From NCBI RefSeq assembly GCF_000424665.1, contig NZ_AUKI01000016.1, forward strand, positions 328,429 to 392,428: a stretch of DNA of 64,000 bases. Reading direction: 5' to 3'. A program made the translations under genes and the position numbers. This document shows, piece by piece, positions 7,351 through 16,153 of the stretch (position 1 is the stretch's first letter; the number at the start of each line of letters is the position of its first letter). The DNA comes from Salinimicrobium terrae DSM 17865 (lineage in GTDB: Bacteria > Bacteroidota > Bacteroidia > Flavobacteriales > Flavobacteriaceae). The notes beneath the pieces were generated by a model that saw only the letters and a program-made list of their open reading frames with translations, did not search any database and was not told the origin of the DNA.

Positions 7351-8646
7351 CTAATCCCTGAGGAAACTCTTTAACTGGTCATAATTGCTTATCTCTATTG
7401 ATCTTTTTTCTTTTTGATTTAAATTTTCGATTTCCGGCGGCAGCTGAATTTTTTTATTAAGGACAGCTTCAACTGTTTCAAGAAATTTGACTGGATGAGC
7501 TGTTTCAAGAAAGACTCCGAAATAGTCGTCATGCTTTTCCAGAAATTTTTTGAGTCCTAAATAACCTACAGCACCGTGTGGATCTAAAATATACCCGGTT
7601 TTATCATGCACATCTTTTATAGCTTCTCTGGTGTGTCCATCGCTGAAACTATAAGATGATAAGCTCTTCTGAAGATCACTAAAATTGTTGCTGAAAATTT
7701 CTAAAACCCGAATAAAATTGCTTGGATCACCAACATCCATAGCATTAGAAATGGTTTGAACGCTGGTTGCCGGCTCATATTTCTGAGTTTTCAGGAAACG
7801 CGTTACCACGTCATTCTCATTATTAGCGGCTACAAAATGGTGAATCGGGAGACCCATTTCTTTAGCCAGGAGTCCGGCGCAAATATTTCCGAAGTTGCCA
7901 CTGGGTACCGAAAATACTAATTTTTGATCTTCCTTTTTCACTTGTTGGTATGCAAGAAAGTAGTAAAACATCTGCGGCAACCAGCGCGCTACATTGATAG
8001 AATTTGCAGAAGTAAGTTTCCTTTGCCGGGTAATTTCAGGATCCAAAAATGCCGTTTTTACCATTGTTTGACAATCATCAAACGAACCATCCACTTCTAA
8101 TGCCTTGATATTTTGTCCGAGCGTTGTAAGTTGTTTCTCCTGGATCTCACTCACTTTGCCTTTCGGATACAGGATAACCACATCAATACCTTCCACTCCT
8201 AAAAATCCTCGGGCCACGGCACCTCCCGTGTCGCCGGAAGTCGCTACCAGAACAGTCACTTTTGGAATATTACCCTTTTTAATAAAGTATCCTAGAGTGC
8301 CCGCCATAAATCTTGCTCCCACATCCTTAAATGCTAAAGTAGGGCCATGGAACAGCTCCAGAACTGCTAAATTCTCTTCTATTTTTTTTACTGGAAATTC
8401 GAAATCCAGGGTTTGTTTTATGATCTTTTCTAACTCGGACGGTGGAATTTCATCTCCTACATAGGGGCTAATGGCTTCCATTGCGATTTCCGTTTTTAGC
8501 AGGGAAGAAATTTGTTCAAAGAACTGCTTTGGCAATTTCTTTACTTCCTGAGGAAAATAGAGACCTCTGTCTGGCCCCAGACCATTAAGAACTGCATTTT
8601 CAAAATTTGAAGTATGACTTCTATCGTTTAAACTGAAATATTTCAT
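7351..8646 (-). CDS. thrC: Threonine synthase
   Basis: Converts O-phosphohomoserine to threonine with PLP, the last step of threonine synthesis. The protein has 431 residues, the usual length of the shorter bacterial type. The PLP lysine is K107 in PTLAFKDVGARFM and the phosphate loop reads ATSGDTGGAVA (135-145). Asn/Ser loops of the fold type II core (SGNFGNICAG) follow near residue 256. The start codon overlaps the thrB stop by 4 bp, so translation is coupled. It is the third gene in thrA-thrB-thrC and is followed by a palindromic repeat and a bidirectional-looking terminator. Confidence 0.97.
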   Translation of the reverse strand: MKYFSLNDRSHTSNFENAVLNGLGPDRGLYFPQEVKKLPKQFFEQISSLLKTEIAMEAISPYVGDEIPPSELEKIIKQTLDFEFPVKKIEENLAVLELFHGPTLAFKDVGARFMAGTLGYFIKKGNIPKVTVLVATSGDTGGAVARGFLGVEGIDVVILYPKGKVSEIQEKQLTTLGQNIKALEVDGSFDDCQTMVKTAFLDPEITRQRKLTSANSINVARWLPQMFYYFLAYQQVKKEDQKLVFSVPSGNFGNICAGLLAKEMGLPIHHFVAANNENDVVTRFLKTQKYEPATSVQTISNAMDVGDPSNFIRVLEIFSNNFSDLQKSLSSYSFSDGHTREAIKDVHDKTGYILDPHGAVGYLGLKKFLEKHDDYFGVFLETAHPVKFLETVEAVLNKKIQLPPEIENLNQKEKRSIEISNYDQLKSFLRD

Positions 8647-9566
8647 TGGATAACTTTTACGCCTTCATTCCCTATTTTAGAGAGGTGAAGATCAAAATCA
8701 ATTTCTTTTTCCTGGTAGAACTTTTGAATAGATTGCCTTACATTTTCTGCTGAAATTTCGCCTTTACACAGTGCGAAAACTGAAGGCCCCGAGCCCGATA
8801 TGCCAAATCCCAGTGCCCCGCTTTCCCGCGCAATTTTTTTCAGTTCGTCAAAAAACGGGATTAAGATTGAGCGCACAGGTTCTACAATTTCATCTTGAAG
8901 ACTTCTGCCGAGAAGATCGTAGTCATTGGTATATAATGCGCTCACGAGTGCACCTAAATTTCCCCATTGATTTATTGCTTTTTGAAGACTTATACTCTGT
9001 TTGATAATGGAGCGGGAGTCTTTTGTTCTTACTTCGATCAAAGGATGCAGAATGACCATCCGAAGATCCGGAGGGTTGGGTAAAGACAAAACTTCCAGGG
9101 GCTGGTAACTTTTTATAAGACTAAATCCACCTAAAAGTGCAGGCGCTACATTATCTGCATGTGCATTTCCACTTGCCAATAGTTCCCCTTGCATGGCAAA
9201 AGGAAGCAATTCGAGGGGAGAAAATGGTTCGCCCAGGAGTTTATTGGCAGCAAAAACAGCTCCAGCCGAACTTGCTGCACTACTGCCAATTCCGCTTCCC
9301 GATTTTATTTTCTTGTAGATCTCCATATCAAAACCCTGTTCAGATTTCAATTCCTTCAGGAGCGCGCGAACGGCCACTCCTGCAACGTTTTTATCCGTTT
9401 CCATTGGAAGATCCTGTCCGGTAATTTTGGTGATCTTAATCTCTCCGGAAGAATTTTTCCGAAGCAGCATTTCATCACCTACAGATTCCAGGCAACAGCC
9501 TAAAACATCAAATCCGCAGGATAAGTTTGCAACAGTTGCCGGAGCAAATATTTTTATCTCCTCCAT
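8643..9566 (-). CDS. thrB: Homoserine kinase
   Basis: GHMP-superfamily kinase that phosphorylates homoserine with ATP. In 307 residues I find the GHMP motif 1 region FAPATVANLSCGFDVLG (7-23), the phosphate-binding loop GSGIGSSAASSAG (90-102) and motif 3 GFGISGSGPSVFAL near 252-265, in the right order. It begins 3 bp after the thrA stop and overlaps the thrC start, typical of a tight thr operon. Length and motifs agree with a full functional enzyme. Confidence 0.96.
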   Translation of the reverse strand: MEEIKIFAPATVANLSCGFDVLGCCLESVGDEMLLRKNSSGEIKITKITGQDLPMETDKNVAGVAVRALLKELKSEQGFDMEIYKKIKSGSGIGSSAASSAGAVFAANKLLGEPFSPLELLPFAMQGELLASGNAHADNVAPALLGGFSLIKSYQPLEVLSLPNPPDLRMVILHPLIEVRTKDSRSIIKQSISLQKAINQWGNLGALVSALYTNDYDLLGRSLQDEIVEPVRSILIPFFDELKKIARESGALGFGISGSGPSVFALCKGEISAENVRQSIQKFYQEKEIDFDLHLSKIGNEGVKVIQ

Positions 9567-9569
9567 GAT

Positions 9570-12017
9570 TTATTTTTTTCCGATCCTAATGATATCGGCG
9601 AATATTCCGGAGGCAGTTACATCTGCACCGGCACCTGCTCCTTTTACGATCAATGGCTGCTGGCTGTAGCGATCTGTAAAGAAAAGAACGATGTTGTCAC
9701 TTCCGCTTAAATTATAGAAAGGATGTTCGGGTCCAACTTCCTGCAGTCCCACAGTGGCGACACCATTTTCTAGTTGAGCAACATATTTTAGCTGGGCATT
9801 ATTTTTTGCAGCACTTTCATAGATCTCTTTAAATTTTGGCTCATCCTTCTTAAGCACCTCAAAAAATTCTTCGTTTGTGGCCGTGTCCAAACTTTCTTTA
9901 GAGAGGAAACTTTCATTACTGATGTCTTCAAGTTCCATCTGCAATCCGCTTTCACGGGAAAGGATTAATATTTTCCTGGCAACATCAACTCCGCTGAGGT
10001 CAATCTTCGGATCGGGTTCGGTATAACCTTCTTTCATGGCTTGTTCAACTACTTTATAAAAAGGTTCGCTCGCATCGTAATTGTTGAATACAAAATTGAG
10101 ACTTCCGGAAAGTACTGCCTGGATTTTGGTGACGCGATCTCCGGAAGCTACCAGGTTCTTGAGCGTGTCAATAATGGGAAGCCCTGCTCCAACATTTGTC
10201 TCATATAAAAATGAGGCTCCATACTCCCTCGACAAATTCTGAAGTTTTGAATATCCTGTAAATTCTTGTGAGCACGCAATTTTGTTACAGGTTACTACTG
10301 CAATGGAATTCGCCAGGTACTTGTCGTATAAAGATGAGATATCCGGACTGGCTGTGTTATCAACAAAGATGCTGTTGCGAAGATTCAGTTCTTTAACCTT
10401 CTCTAAAAAGCCTTTTTTACTCGCTTCTTCCCCATTTTCAATCGAAGTTTTCCAGTTCTCGAGGTCCAGACCGTTCTCGTCAAAAACCATCTTTCGGGAG
10501 TTTGACAAACCGATAATCCTCACCTTGAGCCGGAGCTTTTCTAATAAATATTGTTCCTGGTTTTTTAATTGGTTCAGCAGCTTACTGCCAACATTACCAA
10601 CTCCGGTGATAAATAAATTCAGTTCTTTAGAAGGAACTTCAAAAAATTGTTCATGTAATACATTTAGTGCTTTTGTCACATCTTTTTTAGCAATTACCGC
10701 CGATATATTACGCTCTGAAGAACCTTGTGCAATGGCTCTAATGTTAATATTATTATTACCCAAAGCGCTAAACATTTTACCACTCAGGCCGTGATGACTT
10801 TTCATGCGGTCGCCTACAAGTGCGACTATAGCAACATTATCTTCAATTTCAATTGTCCTAATCCTTTGGTTTTGAATATCAAGATCAAAAGCTTCATTAA
10901 GTGCATTTTTTGCTGCCTGTGCCTCATCTCTTTTTACGGCAATACAAATACTGTGCTCAGAAGAGGCCTGGGTGATCAAAACAACATTGATGTTTTCTTG
11001 GAACAGCACTTCAAAACAACGTTTTGAAAATCCAGGAATTCCAACCATCCCGCTCCCTTCAATATTGATTAAGTTTATAGAATCAATATGTGTGATGCCG
11101 GTCACCCATCGAAAGTTTTCTTTACTTCCTTTGGATATCACGGTTCCGGTTTCTTCGGGTTTAAAGGTGTTCTTAATATTAATCTGGATTTGTTTTTCCA
11201 AAAGAGGCTGAAGGGTTGGAGGATATAAAACTTTTGCACCAAAAGTTGAAAGTTCCATGGCTTCCTCGTAAGAAATATTTTTTAAAGAATAAGCCTGCGG
11301 AACTATCTTAGGATTAGCTGTATACATACCGTCGACATCTGTGTACACCAGGAGAGATTTTGCATCCAGTGCGCCGGCAAAAATGGCTGCAGTAAAGTCA
11401 GACCCGCCACGTCCTAAAGTGCTGGGTACTCCTTCTTCATTTCGGGCTATAAAACCGGGAGCGACAAACAGTTTGGATTTATTTTGTGCGAAGAAATTTG
11501 TAATGTTCTCATACGTCTTCTTATAATTCACCTGAATTTTTTCATTGAGGTTTTTGCAAACGATCAGGTCCCTGGTATCTACAAATTGGACTTCGTCGCC
11601 AAGACTTCTGAAGTATGCTGCAATAATTACAGATGATAAGATCTCCCCAAATCCCGATATGACGTGCCGGGTTCGATCCGAAAGCTCATTTAGAAGATAA
11701 ATTCCTTCGTAGAGTGTCTCCAGGCGATTAAATTCATTTTTTACTCTACTTAAAATGCCGCTTTGATCTTTTACGGGGATAAGTTCTTTTACAGCATTGA
11801 GATGCCTTTTTTCATTTTTTTCGAGCAGATCTTTATAAGTAGGATCTTCATTTGCGGCAAGTTCAGCCATCTGTAAGAGCTCATTGGTAACTCCTCCAAA
11901 AGCTGAAAATACGACTATAGTATTATTTGACTGGGCGTTTTGCTGAACAATTTTTGCGACGAGTTTTATATTTTCTGGAGAGGCAACAGATGAGCCCCCG
12001 AATTTCAGGATATTCAT
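9570..12017 (-). CDS. thrA: Bifunctional aspartate kinase / homoserine dehydrogenase I
   Basis: First and third enzyme activities of the aspartate pathway fused in one 815-residue protein. The kinase part starts with KFGGSSV (5-11) and has GRGGSDFTA near residue 203. Two ACT regulatory segments follow at about 315-455, which is where threonine feedback normally acts. The homoserine dehydrogenase half begins at about residue 465 with the dinucleotide loop FITGVGNVGSKLL and has the GAGLP and GYTEPDPKIDLSGVDVARK substrate motifs. It is the first structural gene of thrABC, and its 5' region holds a Thr/Ile-rich leader ORF that probably controls the operon. Confidence 0.97.
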   Translation of the reverse strand: MNILKFGGSSVASPENIKLVAKIVQQNAQSNNTIVVFSAFGGVTNELLQMAELAANEDPTYKDLLEKNEKRHLNAVKELIPVKDQSGILSRVKNEFNRLETLYEGIYLLNELSDRTRHVISGFGEILSSVIIAAYFRSLGDEVQFVDTRDLIVCKNLNEKIQVNYKKTYENITNFFAQNKSKLFVAPGFIARNEEGVPSTLGRGGSDFTAAIFAGALDAKSLLVYTDVDGMYTANPKIVPQAYSLKNISYEEAMELSTFGAKVLYPPTLQPLLEKQIQINIKNTFKPEETGTVISKGSKENFRWVTGITHIDSINLINIEGSGMVGIPGFSKRCFEVLFQENINVVLITQASSEHSICIAVKRDEAQAAKNALNEAFDLDIQNQRIRTIEIEDNVAIVALVGDRMKSHHGLSGKMFSALGNNNINIRAIAQGSSERNISAVIAKKDVTKALNVLHEQFFEVPSKELNLFITGVGNVGSKLLNQLKNQEQYLLEKLRLKVRIIGLSNSRKMVFDENGLDLENWKTSIENGEEASKKGFLEKVKELNLRNSIFVDNTASPDISSLYDKYLANSIAVVTCNKIACSQEFTGYSKLQNLSREYGASFLYETNVGAGLPIIDTLKNLVASGDRVTKIQAVLSGSLNFVFNNYDASEPFYKVVEQAMKEGYTEPDPKIDLSGVDVARKILILSRESGLQMELEDISNESFLSKESLDTATNEEFFEVLKKDEPKFKEIYESAAKNNAQLKYVAQLENGVATVGLQEVGPEHPFYNLSGSDNIVLFFTDRYSQQPLIVKGAGAGADVTASGIFADIIRIGKK

Positions 12018-12194
12018 ATAATTGGTTTTTGGATAGTAAATGATTTTTGTGTCTTGTAGAAATACAAGAGGATATGCGGACGGAATTATATTAGCTCTCT
12101 ACCCCAAAGGGGTAATCATTGTAGAAATAATCATCGTAGCAGCAGCCCCTAATGTAGAAGTAGTAATATTAAATATGGACTGTTGGTTGTTCAT
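12018..12194 (-). promoter_or_regulatory. Candidate attenuator region of the thr operon
   Basis: This transcribed leader of thrA contains a short Thr/Ile-rich ORF and at least two hairpins: TACCCC TTT GGGGTA, which overlaps the leader stop codon (12100-12114), and TCTTGTA TTTC TACAAGA (12052-12069). Two alternative pairings are visible on the sense strand: AGGGG within leader codons 15-16 with the CCCCT of the first hairpin, and TACAA in codons 24-26 with TTGTA of the second. That mutually exclusive arrangement is what attenuation needs. No T-run follows the second hairpin, so it is not a standard intrinsic terminator; the mechanism could be Rho-dependent or act on translation. Amino-acid operon attenuators have been predicted in Bacteroidetes before. 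Confidence 0.5.
12099..12194 (-). CDS. thrL: Putative thr operon leader peptide
   Basis: A 31-codon ORF from ATG (12192-12194) to TAG (12099-12101), ending 81 bp before thrA. Its middle reads ITTSTLGAAATMIISTMI: six threonines and five isoleucines in the peptide, concentrated between residues 7 and 28. Threonine and isoleucine are the products that would regulate this pathway. The stop codon falls inside a perfect six-base hairpin. The composition and position are the signature of leader-peptide attenuation; it is too short to be judged by coding statistics. Not recognised from any named family, so the symbol rests on position and composition only. Confidence 0.55.
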   Translation of the reverse strand: MNNQQSIFNITTSTLGAAATMIISTMITPLG

Positions 12195-12545
12195 GTACGA
12201 TTAACTACTGGTGAATATATTCATTATTGTTAATAAATGAAACAAAAACCAAAATTTTTTGAACAAAAATTAGAAATTTTGTTTTCCATTAGCCTTTTTT
12301 AAGGACCAAATCTATAGTAAGTACAGCTTTCGATTATAGAAACAGTTTGCTCTTGATTCCTGAAAGCTTTATTTGATTCCGCGTTCTTGCCGGATTTGTC
12401 ATAGCAGGAAAATGAGGGTAATATTAAATAGGATAGACTACTAAGGAAATACTAATTAAGCTTTTCATAAGTGTATTTAGTATAGCCTTAACGGAGATTT
12501 CATTCTTAACCGCCTACTTTGCTTGAAACAAAAAAATAAAAAATT
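12195..12545. other. Divergent intergenic region between thr leader and lipoprotein gene
   Basis: About 350 bp with no convincing gene on either strand. The left 100 bp is very AT-rich and runs of AAAAATTTT-like sequence probably contain the thr promoter; I could not assign an exact TAnnTTTG box. The right part presumably holds the promoter of the lipoprotein gene. No repeat of the 3'-end family occurs here. Confidence 0.5.
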
Positions 12546-13355
12546 ATGAAATTGAAAAGATTTTACCTTTTAATGTTGCCAATGATCCTAAGTCTTGGAT
12601 TAGTGGCCTGTAGTGACGATGATGACAACGTAGACCCGGTAATTCCGCCCTCAGGTAGTATAATGGTAGATGATGACCTGATGCTACAGGATGGCACATT
12701 GACTATAAATTCTGTTAGCATGAGTGATGCGGGATGGGTAGTAATTCACCGAGACAACGATGGAGCTCCCATGGTTCCTGAAATTATTTCTGTACCAATG
12801 ATGGTAGAGGAAGGTACAACTGCAAATGTGGTGATTGAACTTGAAGATGGAGAAGTAGTCCAGGACGGAGAAACTCTTTGGGTGATGCTGCACACGGACG
12901 ACGGACAAATTGGAGTTTATGAATTTAATGGAACTAATGGTTTGGATGCTCCTATAATGAATGAAGCAGGAAATATTGTAACTGAATCTTTTACCGTTAC
13001 AGTAGATATGCTTACAGTTAGTGATCAGGCTCTTATAGATAATAGTATAACTGTTCAAAATGTTAACCTTGACATGGACGGATGGGTTGTGATTCATGCT
13101 TCTAATGAAGCCGGTGACGGACCAATGGTGCCTGAAATTATTTCTGAACCTGAATATGTAGAAGCCGGAAGTAATTCAGATGTTGTTGTAACTTTTTCCG
13201 AGGATGCTAATGTTTCTGCAGGAGATACTGTTTGGGTAATGTTACATGAAGATACCGGAACTGAAGGTGTTTATGAATTTGACGGTAGTAACGGCCTGGA
13301 TCTTCCTATAAGTGATGAGGACGGGGTAGTTGTTGTTCCTGTTACTCTTCAATAG
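12546..13355 (+). CDS. Acidic lipoprotein with two DUF7282-like repeats
   Basis: A 269-residue lipoprotein: the signal ends at LGLVAC (lipid cysteine C22) and is followed by SDDDDN. Two homologous domains of about 110 residues follow (about 45-150 and 155-267). Each has a GWVVIH strand (63-68, 179-184), a VPEIIS turn, a (T/V)LWVMLH or TVWVMLH strand and a final GVYEFNGTNGLD or GVYEFDGSNGLD loop. The pattern fits DUF7282, a beta-rich domain seen in halophilic archaea and Bacteroidetes surface proteins. High Asp/Glu content suggests a cell-surface protein in a salty environment, possibly binding calcium. The function is unknown; it is monocistronic with its own terminator. Confidence 0.75.
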   Translation: MKLKRFYLLMLPMILSLGLVACSDDDDNVDPVIPPSGSIMVDDDLMLQDGTLTINSVSMSDAGWVVIHRDNDGAPMVPEIISVPMMVEEGTTANVVIELEDGEVVQDGETLWVMLHTDDGQIGVYEFNGTNGLDAPIMNEAGNIVTESFTVTVDMLTVSDQALIDNSITVQNVNLDMDGWVVIHASNEAGDGPMVPEIISEPEYVEAGSNSDVVVTFSEDANVSAGDTVWVMLHEDTGTEGVYEFDGSNGLDLPISDEDGVVVVPVTLQ

Positions 13356-13374
13356 TTAAAATTGAAAATAAAAT

Positions 13375-13410
13375 AAAAAAAGGGCTGCCGATTTGGCAGC
13401 CCTTTTTTTA
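13375..13410 (+). terminator. Rho-independent terminator after DUF7282-like lipoprotein
   Basis: GGGCTGCC / GGCAGCCC stem with a five-base loop, flanked by an A-run on the left and seven T on the right. Confidence 0.92.
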
Positions 13411-13586
13411 TTTTACTCAACATCACTTCCAATGCCCGATTCTTTCGATAGGCAGATCCCCGGCTGAGTAAATTCATGTGTGAAAATTAAATCATTGCAT
13501 AAAGATTGAAGGTGGTGGCCTTTTCTTCACCTTTTTTGATAATTATTGTAAGCTAATCTTTGTATTTTAACCTGCACAAGTAGTGT

Positions 13587-14681
13587 ATGATGCGATTAAC
13601 AAAACCCACTTTATTACTGGATCAGAATATCTGTAAAAGGAATATTAGAAAGATGGCCGATAAGGCTAAAAAAAGCCATGTAGAGCTGATCCCTCATTTC
13701 AAAACCCATCAATCGGCGACGGTAGGAGAATGGTTCCGGGAGAAGGGAGTGAAAGCAATTACAGTAACTTCAGTAAAAATGGCCGAATATTTTGCCGGCT
13801 ATGGATGGAATGATATTACTATCGCATTTCCCACAAACATTCTGGAAATTGAAAAAATTAATAAGCTTGCAGAACGGATTGATCTGAAAATTTTTGTGAA
13901 TAGTGAAGAGACAGCTGTCCTACTAAAGACTGAGTTAAATACTTCGGTGAAATTTTACATAGAAGTAGATGTCGGAGATGGACGGTCTGGAATAAATGCT
14001 GAAAATTCCTCAGCAATTTCTAAGATCCTGGAGGTGACTAGGGGTTCTAACTTACTTTTTTTAGGTTTCTATACTCATGCCGGCCACACCTATAATGCCT
14101 CTTCGCCACAGGAAGTTGTGAAAATTGCAGAAAAAGTAAATGAAAAACTAAGGTCTCTAAAAAGACATTTCAGGAAGGAATTTCCTCACCTCAAAATTGG
14201 TCTGGGGGATACGCCCTCCTGTAGTATACATGAAGACTTTGAAGGTATCGACAGTATTCATCCGGGGAATTTTGTGTACTACGATATTGTTCAGCATAGA
14301 ATTGGTGCCAGTGCTATTGATGAGATTGCCATATGTCTGGCTGTACCTGTTGTGGCAGTACATCCCGAAAGAAATGAGGTTGTGGTTCACAGCGGCTGGG
14401 TGCATCAGGGGAAAGATTCACTTATTGATTCAGAGGGGAAAGCTTTCTATGGGCTGATAGTTCATTTAACAGAGAATAATTGGTCAGCTCCCATTCCCGG
14501 GGCGCAGGTAAGTAAAATTTCCCAGGAACATGGCGTGTTTAACCTGCCGGGGGATGTTATGAACGACATAAAAGTAGGAGATGTGCTGGGGATCCTGCCG
14601 GTACATGCCTGTGCCACTGCTGTAATGATGGGTGAAATTTATACGCTGGAGGGAGAGAGATTGACAATGATGCCTCGATAA
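13587..14681 (+). CDS. D-threonine aldolase / D-serine dehydratase-like PLP enzyme
   Basis: Fold-type III PLP enzyme (alanine racemase-like barrel plus C-terminal beta domain) of 364 residues. The PLP lysine is K39 in IPHFKTHQS; the phosphate-side glycines appear as LGDTPSCS and the metal site of the D-serine dehydratase-like domain as HACAT (H340, C342). Such enzymes cleave D-threonine or other D-beta-hydroxy amino acids to glycine plus an aldehyde, or dehydrate D-serine; I cannot decide which. The true start may be M2, one codon later. It lies 1.6 kb from the thr operon on the opposite strand, and no shared regulation is visible. Confidence 0.85.
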   Translation: MMRLTKPTLLLDQNICKRNIRKMADKAKKSHVELIPHFKTHQSATVGEWFREKGVKAITVTSVKMAEYFAGYGWNDITIAFPTNILEIEKINKLAERIDLKIFVNSEETAVLLKTELNTSVKFYIEVDVGDGRSGINAENSSAISKILEVTRGSNLLFLGFYTHAGHTYNASSPQEVVKIAEKVNEKLRSLKRHFRKEFPHLKIGLGDTPSCSIHEDFEGIDSIHPGNFVYYDIVQHRIGASAIDEIAICLAVPVVAVHPERNEVVVHSGWVHQGKDSLIDSEGKAFYGLIVHLTENNWSAPIPGAQVSKISQEHGVFNLPGDVMNDIKVGDVLGILPVHACATAVMMGEIYTLEGERLTMMPR

Positions 14682-14704
14682 TGCAATTGTTTTTTAATTC
14701 TAAA

Positions 14705-15958
14705 CTATTTCAGGGGATCCTTCAAAATTGGTCCATATCCTTCTTCGTCTTTTCTTTTTATGGAATTAAATTTAAAATAAGTCAATCCTTTCCACAGCCA
14801 TTCTACAGGACCTTGCTTAAACCGGATTAACCACCACCGGCTGAACTTGAATTGTAGATAGAATACCCCAACGCCCATAAGAACATTGAGGGCAGGGGAG
14901 GATCTGTCGAAAAGTCCTAAGCCAAAATGATAAAATAACAGCAGACCGAAAACGGTTTGCATTAAATAGATCGTCAGTGCCATTCTTCCCATTGCAGCCA
15001 AAGGCTCCAGAATTTCTTTAAAATACCTGTTCCTGAACAAAAGAGTAATTCCGGTTATAAAGAAAATAGTAAGGCAGGCATTATAGATGCTGAACAGGAA
15101 GCTGGCCGTCCATTGTAATTCGGGTATAACTTTTATTCCAGGAATGGTCACCAGGTCGAAAAGATACATGAGAAGTCCCAGGAAAAGCAGGAAAAGAACA
15201 GCTCTTTTTGCGTATTCGTTCCATCTTTTAAATTGAAGAATATGCTTTTCAATGGAGGTGAACAAGCCGGTACGGCCGGCATACAATCCCAGGAGGAAAT
15301 ATCCAAAGGTCATCAACAGTCTGCCACTCTCCACTTGATACTGGATCTTCGCTGGCCATGATCTCCAGTTATCCTTTAGAACTGTGAATAATTCTTCATG
15401 TTTGACCAGGCCATAATACCTTTCTGCCTCCCCTGCCATCGGGAACTCAACCTGAGCATTGGCCACTTCAGTTTGAAAAACTTCGTATAGATGAGTGGGC
15501 ACATTGGTGATTAGAAGCAGGGCAAGAATAAGAATAAACCTGGGAGAAAGATTCCGGAAAAAGATTAATAGAACTCCCAGCACAGCATAGATAGCCAAAA
15601 TATCTCCCCTCCAAAAGAGGTGATGCACAAGGCCTATTAGAAAAAGCAGGAAAAGACGCCAGATATATATTCCCAAATTGGCCGATCCTGATTCTTTCTT
15701 CCTGAAATGCAGGTAAAAACTCAACCCGAACAAAAAAGAGAAAACGGAGAAAAATTTACCAAATACAACAGCTCCAAATATGCCCAAAGCTATTCCATCG
15801 GCTGTACTGTCATATTTGGTATAGACATCTGGTGGCAATGCTGCACCTGTGTACCAAATCACCATATGGGCGTAGAGGATACCCGCTAGTGCAAAGCCTC
15901 TTAATACATCTATAGTATCAATTCTTTTTTGTGGTCTTGTGCTTTTGGTTCCTCCCAT
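14705..15958 (-). CDS. DUF418-family integral membrane protein
   Basis: A 417-residue inner membrane protein with about ten hydrophobic segments. The N-terminus RIDTIDVLRGFALAGILYAH is the signature of the DUF418/YeiB group (heparan-alpha-glucosaminide acetyltransferase-like fold), and the C-terminal half carries the DUF418 region with MGRMALTIYLMQTVFG and YLQFKFSRWWLIRFKQGPVEWLWK. Members may move acyl groups across the membrane, but no substrate is established. It is monocistronic; the next gene on the same strand, DUF808, ends 195 bp upstream of it. Confidence 0.85.
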   Translation of the reverse strand: MGGTKSTRPQKRIDTIDVLRGFALAGILYAHMVIWYTGAALPPDVYTKYDSTADGIALGIFGAVVFGKFFSVFSFLFGLSFYLHFRKKESGSANLGIYIWRLFLLFLIGLVHHLFWRGDILAIYAVLGVLLIFFRNLSPRFILILALLLITNVPTHLYEVFQTEVANAQVEFPMAGEAERYYGLVKHEELFTVLKDNWRSWPAKIQYQVESGRLLMTFGYFLLGLYAGRTGLFTSIEKHILQFKRWNEYAKRAVLFLLFLGLLMYLFDLVTIPGIKVIPELQWTASFLFSIYNACLTIFFITGITLLFRNRYFKEILEPLAAMGRMALTIYLMQTVFGLLLFYHFGLGLFDRSSPALNVLMGVGVFYLQFKFSRWWLIRFKQGPVEWLWKGLTYFKFNSIKRKDEEGYGPILKDPLK

Positions 15959-16056
15959 ATCCAGCAGCTCTCAAGATAGAAACTTTATATAATTCTGTCT
16001 GAACCTTTCACATAGTTTTAATGTGCCGGAATCAAAATTTAGATGTTATAAAAAAG

Positions 16057-16083
16057 ATCATCAAAAATGACATTTTGGAGAGG
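16057..16083. repeat. 3'-end palindromic repeat, copy 3
   Basis: TCAAAAATGACATTTTGGAG core, about 70 bp beyond the stop of the minus-strand DUF808 gene. Confidence 0.6.
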
Positions 16084-16153
16084 TTATACTCTAAAAGTTT
16101 TTTAAGTTTAAACCGGAGAATATTCCTTAACCTTTAAAAAATTATAAATTGGT

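Noticed and set aside
8050..8077. CAAAAATGCCGTTTTTACC in thrC, similar to the palindromic repeat
   Set aside because: It encodes the normal VKTAFLDP segment of threonine synthase and lacks the GTGTC arm, so it is a chance match.
10282..10794. Plus-strand frame of 170 codons over thrA
   Set aside because: It is antisense to the conserved ACT and homoserine dehydrogenase part of thrA and has the Ser/Phe-rich composition of an opposite-strand shadow.
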